Part shown: positions 1 through 11,748 of the stretch, one piece after another
Numbering within the stretch: the stretch's first letter is position 1
How the letters are laid out: each line of letters opens with the position of its first letter
Origin: Oreohelix idahoensis
Taxonomy: Eukaryota; Mollusca; Gastropoda; Stylommatophora; Oreohelicidae
Assembly: GCA_024509875.1 (NCBI GenBank)
Contig: JAMPIV010012220.1
Coordinates: 62,001-126,000, forward strand
DNA: 64,000 bases
Reading direction: 5' to 3'
Notes under the pieces: generated by a model
Database searches by the model: none
Told to the model about the DNA's origin: nothing
The model's input: the letters and a program-made list of their open reading frames with translations, nothing else
Position numbers and translations under genes: made by a program

Positions 1-1040
1 TCCCTTTGTGCAAAGTTACCATACAATTTTTACTTCCCTTTGCGCATTAAATCCATTTCCAGAAGTTTTCGGCGCTTTGCGTTAACGACATAAACGCAGA
101 TTTATTTTTAACACTCGTCGTAAGTAATAAATTCATTTATCTCATTTATAAAACCTATTTAAATAAGTCCAGTTTATAGATAGACCTACTGTACTTGCGT
201 CTGTATTTACAATGTAGGCCTATTTACAGTTTAATTTTTAACCATGGCCAAAATTAGCCTATAGGCAAGCGTTTGAACGAAATTTCTTGGTTTACCTCTG
301 CATACGGGAATATATTTGACACAGTTTAAGATGGTCAGGAATAGAAATTGATGGCGATTCCATATCCTATAGCCTACCCTGTTATCAGACCCATGTCCCA
401 CTGTTCATTTCACCACAGTTTTTGGAAATAAATATATTTTGAATGCTTTTTTAATTATATTTATGATGAAAAGACTTATCCCGTTCTACCTCTGAAGGGT
501 TATAGGCTAATTAGGATAGGCCTAGGCCTACATGTTTTCAGTTTCAGATAACATGAATAACCGCTGATACACGAAAGTGGCATCACATCTGTCAAATCAC
601 TGTAATTAGGATAAATGAAAATCAGCAATTTTGTGGATAGGCCTATGTTATTTAAAATTAAAAAAAAAAAAATTAAATTAAATTTTTAAAAAAAATCTAA
701 ACATTAAACAAACGAAACAAAACCCAACTAAAATAGTAAAGATGGGGGGGTGTGTAAAGGTCTCCAGTTAGATATTTAATAGATTTCACTTATCATAAGT
801 ATTACCCTCCCAATTACTGTATATATTACCTTTTGTTCTAGATAAATATTGTTTGAATGTATTATGTATGCGTTTAGAATTTTGAATTGGTAAATATACA
901 TAGCTTAGGCCTACTCATAAGTTATTTGTGTTCCTTTTTTTTTTTTTTTTTTTAAACTAACACTACTAGGAGACCTACAGATGTGACATCATTTGTGACC
1001 AAGGAAAAAACTCTTGCGAGCTGAGATTATTTGGACTCTT
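1..1040. other. AT-rich intergenic DNA, no gene seen
   Basis: No open frame here resembles a known protein. The stretch is AT-rich with long A and T runs (near 660-700 and 937-953). It repeatedly carries the short palindromic motif AGGCCTA (near 212, 524, 640 and 907), a dispersed word rather than a tandem repeat. Confidence 0.6.
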
Positions 1041-1862
1041 TTTTTTTCAGTGAAAAGTCACCATAGTTTTAATTCAAATTTCATACGCAACAAGGGACAT
1101 ATTCTCTTCTGTGGTAGTTTTGATTCAGCCTTCAGCTTTATTTCAAGACCTGAAATTCAGATTGGTGCATTTGGAACAGTAGCGGAAAATAGGAAGCATT
1201 TTCCTGTAGCACTGAAGAAAAAACAACTCAAATTGAAAAAGACAAATCATCCTGTGTTTTGTGCGACAGAAGATAAGGCATGCCGACAGTCACCTGGCAT
1301 GATACGAAAAGATTTAACCTTATATCCACTGTTCACTCCAATGATAATATAAACAAGACAGTTAGAAAGACAAATTCTTTAGGGCAGAACAATTCAGAAG
1401 CTAGTGCTTGCAGAAAAATACAGCAAAAGTATGGGAGGTGTGGAAACTTCAGCCAACTAGGTGCAAGCTACCCCTACCCACACAGATCCTATTTTTATAT
1501 TATTTCTTAGTTGAAACTGCCCTGGTCAATGGGCACATAACCTACAACACTGCCAACTCTACAAAAAAAGATCAAAGCGAAGATCAGGATGTCAGTATGA
1601 CTTATTGAACCTGCTATTCTTCGACGCAATGTAACACCTTGAAAACCACAGGTCACAACAACACGACTTACTGAGCACCACTTCATTGATAAATATGAAA
1701 GGACAAGGTACAAACCAGACTGTAAAGTGTGTAAGGCTGCAGGGAACAGAAGCCAGACTTGCATGTACTGCCCAGATTGCAATGTACCTCTATGCCTGAT
1801 ACCCTGCTTCAAGTTATACCACACAGTCAAGGATTATCAACGTGGATCGTTGACAAAGACTC
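1041..1862 (+). pseudogene. Decayed piggyBac (PGBD4-like) transposase, C-terminal part
   Basis: Translated pieces from all three forward frames fit, in order, the C-terminal half of piggyBac transposases. First is a GTV.ENRKHFP-type segment (about 1171-1205), then WHDTKRFNLISTVHSN (about 1288-1340), then a YSKSMGGVET segment like the family YNKxMGGVD motif (about 1420-1450), then FLVETALVNGHITYN (about 1500-1550). Last is a cysteine-rich tail with paired CxxC motifs ending PCFKLYHT (about 1715-1830), which is the zinc-binding domain of PGBD4-like proteins. The frame changes several times and stops interrupt it, so it is dead. The N-terminal half with the first catalytic aspartates was not recognised, and no TTAA-flanked inverted repeats could be placed. 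Confidence 0.8.
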
Positions 1863-2424
1863 TTGCAGAGACCTACAGCTACAACTTCAACCCCAGTTAA
1901 TGAAAAAAGCAGCTCAGACTCCAACTAGAGGTACTTAACTACTCAAACATTTACAAACGCTCATTGTCAGATGCCACAGACGCAGAATACATTCAAAAAA
2001 GACAAACACGAAAAATACAGTTTTTTTTAAACATTTTATTCCAATTTTATTAGCCTTTTATGTTGATATACGTGGTTAATCGTTAAATCAATACAGCATT
2101 CAAGCTTATTTTATTCATTACCATCCATGTCACTAACATTTTATTGCGCTGATGTTGAACAAATTCACTAAAAACTTGGAAAAGATGTCTGTTTTTTAAT
2201 CTTTTATGAATTTAAAAAAAAAAAAGAAAAGTTCTTTTTAAAGAAATCTGCAAACACCCTTGGTAATGGGAGACGGTAATGCTCCGGATTGCTGATCAGC
2301 AAAGTGATAATTATATCTGAGAAAATTAGAAGAGGAAAATATTAGAGTTTCCCATCCTTGAAAATCACGTGCTGGACCTGGAAAAAGCCTGGAAAATGCT
2401 TGAAGAAATTTGCTATGAATCCTG
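1863..2424. other. No gene seen
   Basis: AT-rich DNA downstream of the piggyBac relic. It may hold the element's 3' untranslated part, but no terminal inverted repeat was found. Confidence 0.5.
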
Positions 2425-2618
2425 TGTTAGGCTTTTACATATCTCCTGATTGGATGATGTGGTCTTGTTTATGTTAGGCTTTTACATATCTCTTGATTGA
2501 ATGATGTGGTCTTGTTTATCTTAGGCTTTTACATATCTCCTGATTTGAAGATATGTTTTAATTTATGTTAGACTTTTAACATATCTCCTGATTGGATTAT
2601 GTTTTTTTAATTTATGTT
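2425..2618 (+). repeat. Four-copy tandem repeat, period 47-48 bp
   Basis: Four successive units begin near 2426, 2473, 2520 and 2568. Each contains GTTAGGCTTTTACATATCTC followed by a CTGATT(G/T)GA segment and a T-rich end. The first two units differ at only a few positions and the third and fourth are more diverged, so it is a small ageing minisatellite. Confidence 0.9.
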
Positions 2619-5600
2619 TGTACAGAGAGACGAGTTGATAGACTAGCTTATGCGCTAGAGATGGAGCTTTCTCTCAAACAGACTTAAGGTTTCAACAGGT
2701 TCTAGGATGATCCTCTAAGGTGTAATATTTTAGAGCAGTTATGGTTCATTATTTTATTATTTTTCAACAAACATTCTTCTTTCCCTTTCTTAGGCAAATT
2801 CCAAAGCAAGGCAAATCAAGAGACCAACTATCCTTGATCCAAAAATACAAAGTTTCTTTATTTACAACAAGTTTTCACAAGAAAGTGTGAAACATGATAT
2901 CATGCATGCATTGTTTCATCAGTTAATCATATTCCTCTCCATATTGCAACATGTTGTTAGGCTTCATATGGGTCATTCTGTTTTCAACTCCTATAAAATC
3001 TTCTCCTTCAACCATTTTGTCCCCTTGTTGTGTGCGGGGTATGAGATACTGGCAGTTTTCTATGAGCGATTCATTCATGTGCTCACAATTTACAAAAAGG
3101 CTTTGATATTAGGGAAACTGTCAGTGTTTCTGCATTAATTTTTCATTTCTAAGCATTGTTCATAAAGCGATCGTACAGCCATATCTTTTCCTTCTAGATC
3201 TGTACGAGCTAGTCTGACTTGACATGGCAAAAGCATTTTAAGGCATGTGTATTGAACTACTTACAGTGTCATCCTGAATTGAATTAATGCACCACAAAGT
3301 TTAAAACACTGTGAAAGAGGAATACTTTATCTTCAATAGATAGAATAAAAACTTCATTATTTCCATTGTGAACAATTCTCAACTACAGCATAAGGCCAGT
3401 ACATCTGGTCACTTTCGGCTACTTGTCTGCAACTGACTTTTGGCTGGGTAAGCCCGCTTGGGTTCAGCTCAAATTTAGGTCAGCGTTGCGTGATCTTTAT
3501 TCATCTCACGATTGGACAATAAATTTATCTACACTGTTACTATCATGATCTGTTTCAAACATAACTTTACGGTTTAGTTTTAACACTTTTCTATCCCCCA
3601 AGCTATAGTCTGTATTAGTTAGAAGGGATTATTCCTAAAGTGACACACTCACTGTCACATACAGATCCTGGGGCTCTGCAAATGTATCCTGTAGGGAGAC
3701 ATTTGAGTACTATCAATAACAAAAATCATCCCAAAAAATTTCTAAGTCCAAAAATATTTTCAAAAAATTTTCAAGTTCAAAAAAAAATTTCTAAGTCCAA
3801 AAATTTTTCGAGAAAATTTAACGAAATTCCTACATCTGAGCTCCTATGTCTATATGGGACTGTCGTCTATAAAGGGGCCTTATTGATGGACATCATCTCC
3901 AAAAATTTTATATCATCTTTCATATCACAACCTTATTTCATCAAATTTACCAATTGGCAACACTGGCCAACAAATTTTCAAAACATCCATAAGGTCATCA
4001 CTCAAAAATTGTGACGAGTGGCAACATTGGGAAACTTGAACAATAAAATATCTTATTTGCAGAACTTAATTGCCTTATCATAATCTAAATGCATGTTGAC
4101 AACATATTATTTGTCATTGCGGGGAGCAGGGTGTAACATCATTTCTGTTCCTGTCATTGGTTCCATATCCCAAGGCTTTAAGTACCCTAAAAATATTGAA
4201 GTTATTTTCTTCCTGATGTTCCATAATCATGGGTGTAATTTATTTATTTAGTTTCCAAGTATTTTACACTTTATTCATAGAGATTTTGAAGGTGTCCACA
4301 TCCTTATTGTCATGTTGATCTTCTTTCCATAAATCAGTTTATCCTTCCTTGGTTATCCATCATGTTTTATTTTCTAGTAAATGATGTAGTTGCTCATTGT
4401 TATTATAAAAAAAAACATCGCCAGGCATATGGGTGAAGATTTCTAAATTATAATGTAACCATAACATGTTAACATGCAATCATATTTTACACAATAAAAC
4501 ATTAAAACCTCATGGCTTATTCTTATTTATTTGTGTCTGAATGTTTCCTGTATTTGACATTTTCCAAATGGTAAGTGTATAAATTCGTTCCAAGTCAAAT
4601 ATTCGTTCCATGTGGCTCCATGATTCTGTCCATTTATGACTCAGCCATTTCTAATTGTTTGAAATCTTTCTTTTTCTTGCTTGTTTTCTGTCATTGTTAT
4701 TCTCTTATGTGAGCCATATCTTACAATTATTATTTATTACTAGTCTTTTTCAAAAATCAACTTTGCACTAACTTTGTTGCAATTATTATACATCAACGTA
4801 TTCAATCAATCATCAACACAATATGTTTACAACATGTCATTGAAATAAATTTTTAATATTCCTATTTTTTCTGTCAAGACAAGGTTCTTGGCACTCTGGC
4901 TACTATGTATCCTTACTGATCTCTGGTTCCATGGGTATAGTGTAACATTTTTCTTCTTTTGTTCTTTTTAGTTCAATGTATCATTTATGTTGTTCCAAAC
5001 TTCCATGCTATGGGGATCCTGTCTAGTTCTCCTGTTATCACTAGTAATACATCCTTAGTGAACCTTATGGGTTGTATCTGTCAATATTTCTCAACAACAC
5101 ATCATACAATCATATATATAACCATCAACTCAAATGTCTCAATTCTGTAACAGTATACAACAAAAATATTTTATATTACATTATTTGCATTGTCAACACC
5201 AGTTCTGCCTTCGCAGGTCGAAGGTTTTTCAGAACTATATGGTGTTTATAATATCTGCTGCTACAACCAGATGATCAATTTATTTTCTTAAATTCACAAT
5301 AATTTAAGTTAATTATTATTATGGGGCATGAGGGTACATGTATTCCAATGGTAATCCGTGATTCAGCAATATAGATGTCCAATCTAGGTATTCTTTTATA
5401 ATTTTATATCCATCCATTGTATATGGATCCATGATACGTCAGTCCGTGGGGTTACATTGTTTTTGGTCCGTATATCATAAGGGCAATCCAATCTCAGTAT
5501 TGTCACAATGTCTCAATCATATTTCAATCCTCTGGTTTGTTTTATTATTTAATTTAAAATACCATAACCATTTCAAAGATAACCATTAGCAAGCAATATT

Positions 5601-6235
5601 CATGTGCATTCTATCTTATTATAATCAGGTTCACAATATAAGGCAAGTGGCAAACGTATGAAAAATTTTCTTCTCCTAAAATGTGGAGATATTACACAAT
5701 CTCTTGTCTCTTATATATAATATATAATCATTTCATTCCATTATTTTGTCCATAACCTCTGTGGTTCCATGGGATATGCATACTCCATTTGTATAACCTT
5801 TGTCTATGGGTGATCCAAATCTCGTATAGTTCCATTATTTTCTGGGTGCATCAGCATTCAATTTTTTTTTTTTTTTTAATCTCCATTGTGTCTTTAACAC
5901 CTTTGGTTCCATAGGATTATCATAATTCATTTGTGTCTCTTGTCCAATGATAATCCATACATTTATGGTTCTCATATGCAGCAATCATATTCCTCTGATT
6001 TGTTCTATGTTCATAGATTCCAGAAAATTTCAATTATTTTCTCTGTTATTTCATAACAACCTCAAATTATTCATTATCCCATTCCAATGTGGGCATTAGT
6101 GCATAAACCGCACAACAAAACATTAGTTGTGTCAACATAAAGTTTCACCATAATAGAAAATGGCATCTTCATCATCACTAAACAGTTGCTTCTTCCTTAA
6201 ATAGGACATCAGTGGTATCATCCGGTAATGGGGTG
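2619..6235. other. AT-rich DNA without recognisable genes
   Basis: Open frames here (for example 2887-3138 and 3640-4014) have low-complexity or hydrophobic translations with no domain signature. Near 3725-3825 short A/T-rich units (CTAAGTCCAAAAAT and variants) repeat. Between about 4150 and 6040 the phrase GGTTCCAT(G/A)GG recurs (near 4158, 4926, 5763, 5909). Two adjacent segments starting about 5757 and 5902 look like diverged copies of a unit of about 145 bp. Confidence 0.5.
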
Positions 6236-6480
6236 TTCAATGTGGGGTCAGCATATACAAATGCTACAGAAGGGTATTTCATTTGCTAAGTCAGCATGTG
6301 CAAATGCTATTTTTAACATGGGGCAAAGGCAGCATCAACAAATAGTTGCAATTTGTTCAATCTGGGGTCAGCATATACAAATGCTCTCAAAGGATTTTTC
6401 CATTTGCAAAAAATCAGCATGCGCAAATGTCATTGGGGTACTTGTCATAGGCAGTATCAACAAAATACTGCTGGAGTATC
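6236..6480 (+). repeat. Two-copy tandem repeat, period about 120 bp
   Basis: The segment beginning TTCAATGTGGGGTCAGCATA at 6236 recurs at 6356 with one change, and the following 90 bases align loosely (CAGCATGTGCAAATG against CAGCATGCGCAAATG). A GGCAGTATCA phrase seen again around 6450 and 6510 suggests a further decayed unit. The open frames across it are by-products of the repeat. Confidence 0.8.
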
Positions 6481-6689
6481 AGAGATCATGCTGGTAGGGG
6501 GTATGACTGGCCTAGGCAGTATGAGCAAAAACTAGTTGCTCACTCTGATGTGATTTATTTTTTTTCTTTTCTTCTATATCAGCTGCTAACATCAGTGCAG
6601 TCAATGTTATATGGCATTGGCCTATAGTGTCATTAAAATGTGTGAGGGTGGCATATAAACATATAACATATCCTATAAAAACATTCAAA

Positions 6690-6870
6690 ATGTGTTCTCT
6701 TTTTCTTTTTTCTTTTATGTCTTGTCTCTTTTCATTTTTTCTTTTATGTCTTTTCTCTTTTCATTATTCAATTTCATTTCTTTTCTGTTTGATTTCTTTT
6801 CTTTGCATTTTCTGTTTTGTTCATCTTTTCTGGTTTGCAAATTTTTTTTCTTTTCAATATATCAAAATTT
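6690..6870 (+). repeat. Pyrimidine-rich (T/C) low-complexity tract
   Basis: About 180 bases of TTTTCTTTT-type sequence with imperfect TCTTTTATGTCTT repeats. The two overlapping open frames are rich in F, L and S only because of base composition. Confidence 0.85.
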
Positions 6871-7974
6871 CAATTCTTTTCTGTCAATGTATCACAATTA
6901 CAGGAGAATGATAATAATCAGTTTACTAAACACCAGAGATACTACCAATCCTAAACAATAGGGCTGCATGCAATAGTTAAGGTCAGAAAAGAATTTACAT
7001 AGTAGTAGCTGCTGTCAATAAGGAGTGAGGAGAGGGTACTGTAAGTTCTTGATAGATAGGGGAAAATTTAAGATCTCCTGATTACAACATTATTGTAATT
7101 CGAAGGGATGGAAAATGATTTGGATAGAAAAGCTCATAAGTCTAGAATGTCGTCTCAAAATAGTGGAAAGGAAAATAGTAAGTTAAGGAGGTATGATAGT
7201 GGAGTGAGGAAAATCTTCAATAGTGAGTTAAATGTTGGATATACAATTTCTTGTGTAAAATGTAATAATTTTAAACAAATTTTTGTGAACATGCTAAAAT
7301 AATTAAACCTGAGGAGAAAATAGGATAGCATGCAATAATAATTACAGATGTCATAGTGGGGTCAGTGTGATGGATCGAAGTGATAGATAATAGATGAGTT
7401 AAGATAATTGGGAACAAAGATATTAGTATCAGGTAAGAAGAAAATTATTTGTGCAAGGTGCCTGCATGAATGTGCGCTAAGATGCATGGAAAATGAATCA
7501 CTGGGCTCTGGAGCTGTAAGGACAAGAAGTCTAGTGAATGAAGCGTGGAATATGATCAGTTACAAAAGTGTAGATCAATGTTACAACAGAATCAGTGGGA
7601 CACATGTGCTATAAGTGAGGTTGTGTAAGTTAACATTCTAAACATCAAAAAACTGTCTGTGACTATTAGGTGTGTCTGTAAACAAGTAACATTGTATCTT
7701 TTGTGTCATTTTTATTTCACAAACCCATAAAATGTCTAATTAGAATCATCTGTGGGCTGTTCTTGAGGCACTCTGGTGATTAATAAGATTATGTCCGGGG
7801 AACAACTTGTTGGGTTTGGCTTTGACATCTCATTCTGCACCTAGTTCATCTGGTTTGGGATCGTTATTGTGAACTCAGTCTGAAAAGAAAGTACATGAGA
7901 TAGTTAGAACATTAATTACACTTTTGCGTAGACCGTGCATGGAATGGCATGCACATAACACTTGGGCATGTTTT
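6871..7974. other. No gene seen; expected 3' flank of the gypsy element
   Basis: No coding signature. Because the next element reads leftward, its 3' LTR should lie here. I found no second copy of the terminal TGTGATAGGG or CCCTATCACA words that bound its 5' LTR, so the 3' LTR seems missing or too diverged to recognise. Confidence 0.5.
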
Positions 7975-8646
7975 TCAGAACAGCTTCGCTAGTTCCTTCA
8001 GTTTCTCTGCCATCTCTAACCTTGCAACGTCCCGACTGGTTAGGCGAGCATCATATTGAGCAACCGTGGGTGCAATAGGTGATACAATATTGACTGTTCG
8101 TTGTTGGGGCGCTGAGGACATCAACGAATGCGGTGATGATTGCACTGTAGGTTGGGGATGTGCGGCAGTTACATCTTTTGATTTGGAAGTAGGTATATGT
8201 TTCGCCTTGATTTTTCGTCTGACCTGGTTCTGCGGTACGTTAACACTGTTTACAGTGGGCCCAGTAATTTGCACACTGTTGCTTTTGACAGGTTGGTGGT
8301 AAACTGAAGAAAATGGTACCGACTGGGGATGTGTGGCTAGTACCTTTTGGCTTGATTTCGAAACATGCCTACGTTTCTTCAAAATTTTTCGTCTGATATG
8401 GTTCTGCGGCATACGAGGAATCTTGGTGACAGGAGGTGAGTCATCAGCCTCTGTTTTATAGGCGCGTTTGACACTGGAGCTGACTGGTACAAATAAGGTG
8501 CTATCCGCATCACTAGTTTCAATAGTACTGGCTGTGTCTGGTAAATCAATGTCTGTTTCTCGTTCATATACTTCCACCATTTCTCTGTCATTTTGTTCGT
8601 TGGGGTCTGACGAAACTGCACTGGGGTTGACACTGTTTTCTCTCAT
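7975..8646 (-). CDS. C-terminal or third ORF of the gypsy element, 223 aa, unknown function
   Basis: This frame begins with ATG two codons after the TAA that ends the integrase frame (8653-8655) and is in the same frame as it. It could therefore be a pol C-terminal extension cut by one stop or read through at low rate, or a separate third ORF. The product is Ser/Thr/Pro-rich and basic. It contains two related blocks: PQNHIRRKI plus a KSSQ..ATHPQ stretch, and PQNQVRRKI plus a KSKD..AAHPQ stretch. No signal peptide or membrane span is visible, so it does not look like an envelope protein. It stays open for 223 codons although its neighbours are broken. I do not recognise a family. Confidence 0.6.
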   Translation of the reverse strand: MRENSVNPSAVSSDPNEQNDREMVEVYERETDIDLPDTASTIETSDADSTLFVPVSSSVKRAYKTEADDSPPVTKIPRMPQNHIRRKILKKRRHVSKSSQKVLATHPQSVPFSSVYHQPVKSNSVQITGPTVNSVNVPQNQVRRKIKAKHIPTSKSKDVTAAHPQPTVQSSPHSLMSSAPQQRTVNIVSPIAPTVAQYDARLTSRDVARLEMAEKLKELAKLF

Positions 8647-8652
8647 TTCTTG

Positions 8653-9875
8653 TTATGTTTCGTCTCCATAAAGATTGGTGGTATATGGTTCAACAAACTG
8701 CTTGGGGATGGTTTCTTCAGGATCTGATTGTTCGGAACGACCAACCCTGTTCTTTTGGTATAGCAGTATTTGGTTGTCACTAGTATTCCAACTGGAGCTG
8801 CCTGAACTGGGAGTGTGGTACGTATCGACTGACGAATGCTCACTGCAGGAGTAAGTTTGAGTGTGGATAAACGTTGACTTGGTATTGTCATCTCTTGAAG
8901 TTTGAGGCATGATTTCTTCATTTCTAATATGCAGGTCTCTGTCTTGGAGTCGATTACGCAATTCTGCCTGCGGGATATCTTCTTCGCTCTTGGACGAGTC
9001 TCGTTGTTGTCTTGCTCGATGTATTTCATCAGTGGGTGGTCTGGGTGCGTGGTCATACTGGTAGAATTCAGAGTCTGTTGTCTCTGACTCTGATAAGTCC
9101 GTCGAATCTGTACTGGATGGATTATAATGTAGAGTGGCTTTTCTGACTGGTCTGGTAGTTGTAGTCAGAGGTGTAATGGGTCTGTGATTATCGATTCTGA
9201 GTTGTTTTGCATGAGCTTTTGTTCTATGGTTTTTCTCTTCATTCCAGATAATGACGTTTACAGGCGTTGTTTGCTCTGTAATTTTGTATCCATCTAACCA
9301 TCGGTCGTCGAATTTTGATCTGTGGACATGTTTCTTGTAGTATACTCTGTCTCCTATTTTGAACGTTGGTAGCTTGGCTGATTTATCATGTTGTTTCTGC
9401 TTTTTGTGAAATGCCTTCTGCGTATTACGGTGTGCAATCTGGTGAGCTTTTTGCTTTTCTTTAAGAATTATTTCTATGGGGTCTTCTCCCATATATTTCC
9501 GCTGTGGACGAAGGAGGTTGTCTAAAGGAAAGTTTGGCTCCCTTCCGTACAGCATGTAAAATGGTGACATCCCTGTGGTATCGTTCAGGTTTACTCGGAT
9601 GGCTTCAAGAGCTTGGTTAATGTATAGGTCCCAGTATTGGTGGTTCCCCTTGATATATTTGCTAATAATATCATGTAGGGTGGCATGCATGCATTCATTT
9701 CTGCCATTTGCCACAATTTACATGTTCTGCAGGTGGCCACGTACTCTGTAATGTCTTTGTACATGGTTTGCCAATAATACCTTCTCTTTATGACATCAAT
9801 TGTTTTGTCTCTTCCCATGTGCCCGTTGTTATCATGGAACTGTAGCAGTACTTCTGGGATTATATGCATTTTATA
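8653..9875 (-). pseudogene. Gypsy integrase with deleted catalytic core
   Basis: The upstream part (about 9875-9720) encodes an H2C2 zinc-binding domain with HDNNGHMGR, then RRYYW and CRTCKLW. It should be followed by the DDE core with two aspartates. Instead the sequence passes at about 9715, with a frame change, to ANGRNECMHATL, which corresponds to the segment around the family's catalytic glutamate. The first and second catalytic aspartates are absent, about 125 residues by family length. After that come a GMSPFYMLYGREPN segment typical of gypsy integrases and a C-terminal IGDRVYYKK..WLDGYKI module. A long Ser/Thr/Glu-rich tail runs to 8653. The product could not catalyse integration. Confidence 0.85.
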
Positions 9876-10180
9876 TTAACATTTCAATTAAGTAATTATG
9901 CTGGAATGACTTTTCTTAGTGTCGTCCCTTCTTGTTTATGATCGATAATATAATATAGAGCTCCACTTTCCTGTGCCATGGTGTACTAGCCTATAATTTA
10001 GCAATTATTTATGTAATTAATGTTGGGCTGTGAGTTACTGTTTTGTGTACTGTAAAATCTTTACTGTAATTTTGTTGGGTGGTTTTTCTTTATGTATGTG
10101 AGAGCAGCTGGACAATTTCTGCATCTTTTGCTTGTTCTATTCTCATGTCAGTATCAGCATAGTAAAACTTTTTATCTTGA
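9876..10180 (-). pseudogene. Decayed linker between RNase H and integrase
   Basis: No long frame is open. Short pieces on the minus strand match what lies here in gypsy pol: RIEQAKDAEIVQLL (about 10,140-10,095), and ESGALYYI..KQEG..LRKVIP (about 9,975-9,905) just before the zinc-binding domain. At least two frame changes and several stops are needed to join them. Confidence 0.6.
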
Positions 10181-10760
10181 CTAAGCGAAAAATAACATCA
10201 CATCTTCTTCTTCCGCTTGAGTGGCAGAATCTGAAGTACTTCTTTGACCTGATGAAGTAATTTCATTAATTTCTTTAGCATTATCGTCAATCTCTGAGGA
10301 TGTGCAATCATTTTTGACTGTATTTGTTTTCGCTTCAGTTTCATCATCATATTTAATTCTAGATAGGAGATCTGCACAGGTGTTTAACGTACCAGGGATA
10401 TATTCGATAGTGGTGTCATAGGACTGCAAATTCATGGACCATGTCTGTAACTTCTTAGGCTGTTCTTGTGTTTTGGTGAGCCAGTTAACTAAAGGTTGAT
10501 GATCAGTTCGTATAATGAGTTTAGTTCCTCTGACATAAAAGTCCAATTTCTGTACTGCATAGTGAATGGCATATGCTTCTTTCTCAGTGGTGGTCCACCG
10601 TTTCTGTGACTTTGACAATGCGTGGGATAGTAATGCAATGGGTTTCTCATTGGGGATGTTTGGTAGGATGGGTGTTTCATCTTCTAGTACTGGTTGTACC
10701 AAACATGCACCGATTGCGTTATCCGAGGCATCGGTGTATAGTATCATGGGCTGAGAAATG
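10181..10760 (-). pseudogene. Gypsy RNase H domain
   Basis: The frame carries the RNase H signature: ILYTDASDNAIGACL (first catalytic Asp), a HALSKSQKRWTTTEKEAYAI segment (Glu), IIRTDHQPL (second Asp) and the ending LNTCADLLSR. It is joined to the RT by a frameshift near the T run at 10,797-10,803. The tail after the domain is acidic and ends in a stop at 10,181, before the decayed linker. Confidence 0.9.
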
Positions 10761-11748
10761 TCTGGATGTCCAAGAAGCGGGATGGTGGTTAGGGCATTTT
10801 TTTAGATATTCAAACAATTTCTGGCACTCTTCTGTCCATCTAAATCGTGCATACTTGCGGGTAAGGGCTATCAATGGCTCAGCTGTTTGCGAGAAATGTA
10901 TGATATGGCGCCTATAGTATCCCATGGAACCGATAAAAGTGCGTGTTTGCTTGACTGTCTTGGGGCTAGGCATCTCTCTTATGGCCTTAACTTTGTCTTC
11001 GTCTGGTCTGATACCATCTCTATTGATGACGAAGCCTAAATATTTTGTTTCTGTCTCTAGAAACTCACACTTCGAAAGTTTTAACTTTATTTGGTGATGC
11101 CTGAGTCTATCGAGGACTATTTCTACCTTGCGAAGGTGGTCTTCTATTGTGCCTGCGGTATGTATCAGTATATCGTCTATATATGCTAGGGCGAATGGTT
11201 GTAAACCCTTTAACACTTCGTCCATGAGTGACATATATGTTGCTGGCGATCCTTTTAGACCAAATGGCATTACATTCCAAGAGAAACTACCGATGTGCGA
11301 ACAGAATGGGGATTTCTGTTTTGCCTCAGGTGTCATGGGGATGCACCAAAAGCCTGACCTTGCATCCAGTGTGGTGAAGTAGGTAGACTTTCCCAACATT
11401 GCAAGTAGATCGTCTATTCTGGGCAGGGGGTAAGAAATGACTTTTGTGATTTTGTTCAGGGCACGGTAGTCGCAGCAAAAGCGACTGGAACCATCTTTCT
11501 TCGATACTATCACTATGGGGGAGGACCATTGGGATCGGGATCTTTCGATGATTCCTGCCTGTAGCATTTCATTTATAGACCTTTCCACCAGTTCTCTGTT
11601 TTTCAAAGGCTTATGGTAGGGTTTGAGATGTATTGGCTCCTCTGTTGTGGTTTGTATGTCCATTGTGACAGTGTTTGTTCTGCCTAATTCCATGTCATTG
11701 AGTGCGAAGACGTCCTGGTGTTTTTCCACAAACGTTTTCAATCGTGGT
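10719..11748 (-). pseudogene. Gypsy reverse transcriptase
   Basis: A 340-residue frame contains the RT motifs in order: the AGIIERSRSQWSSPIV entry, SRFCCDYRALN, TTLDARSGFW (first catalytic Asp), VMPFGLKGSPATY and AYIDDILIH (the YxDD box, plus-strand position about 11,165-11,195). The thumb follows as KYLGFVI..GI.PDE..KVKAI and GYYRRHI. The last 30 codons are out of frame because of an indel near 10,797. Its start overlaps the truncated end of gag, with no zinc knuckle and no protease between them, which points to an internal deletion. Confidence 0.92.

Noticed and set aside
2887..3138. 83-codon ORF as a small membrane protein gene
   Set aside because: No conserved motif, ordinary composition for AT-rich noncoding DNA, no supporting signals.
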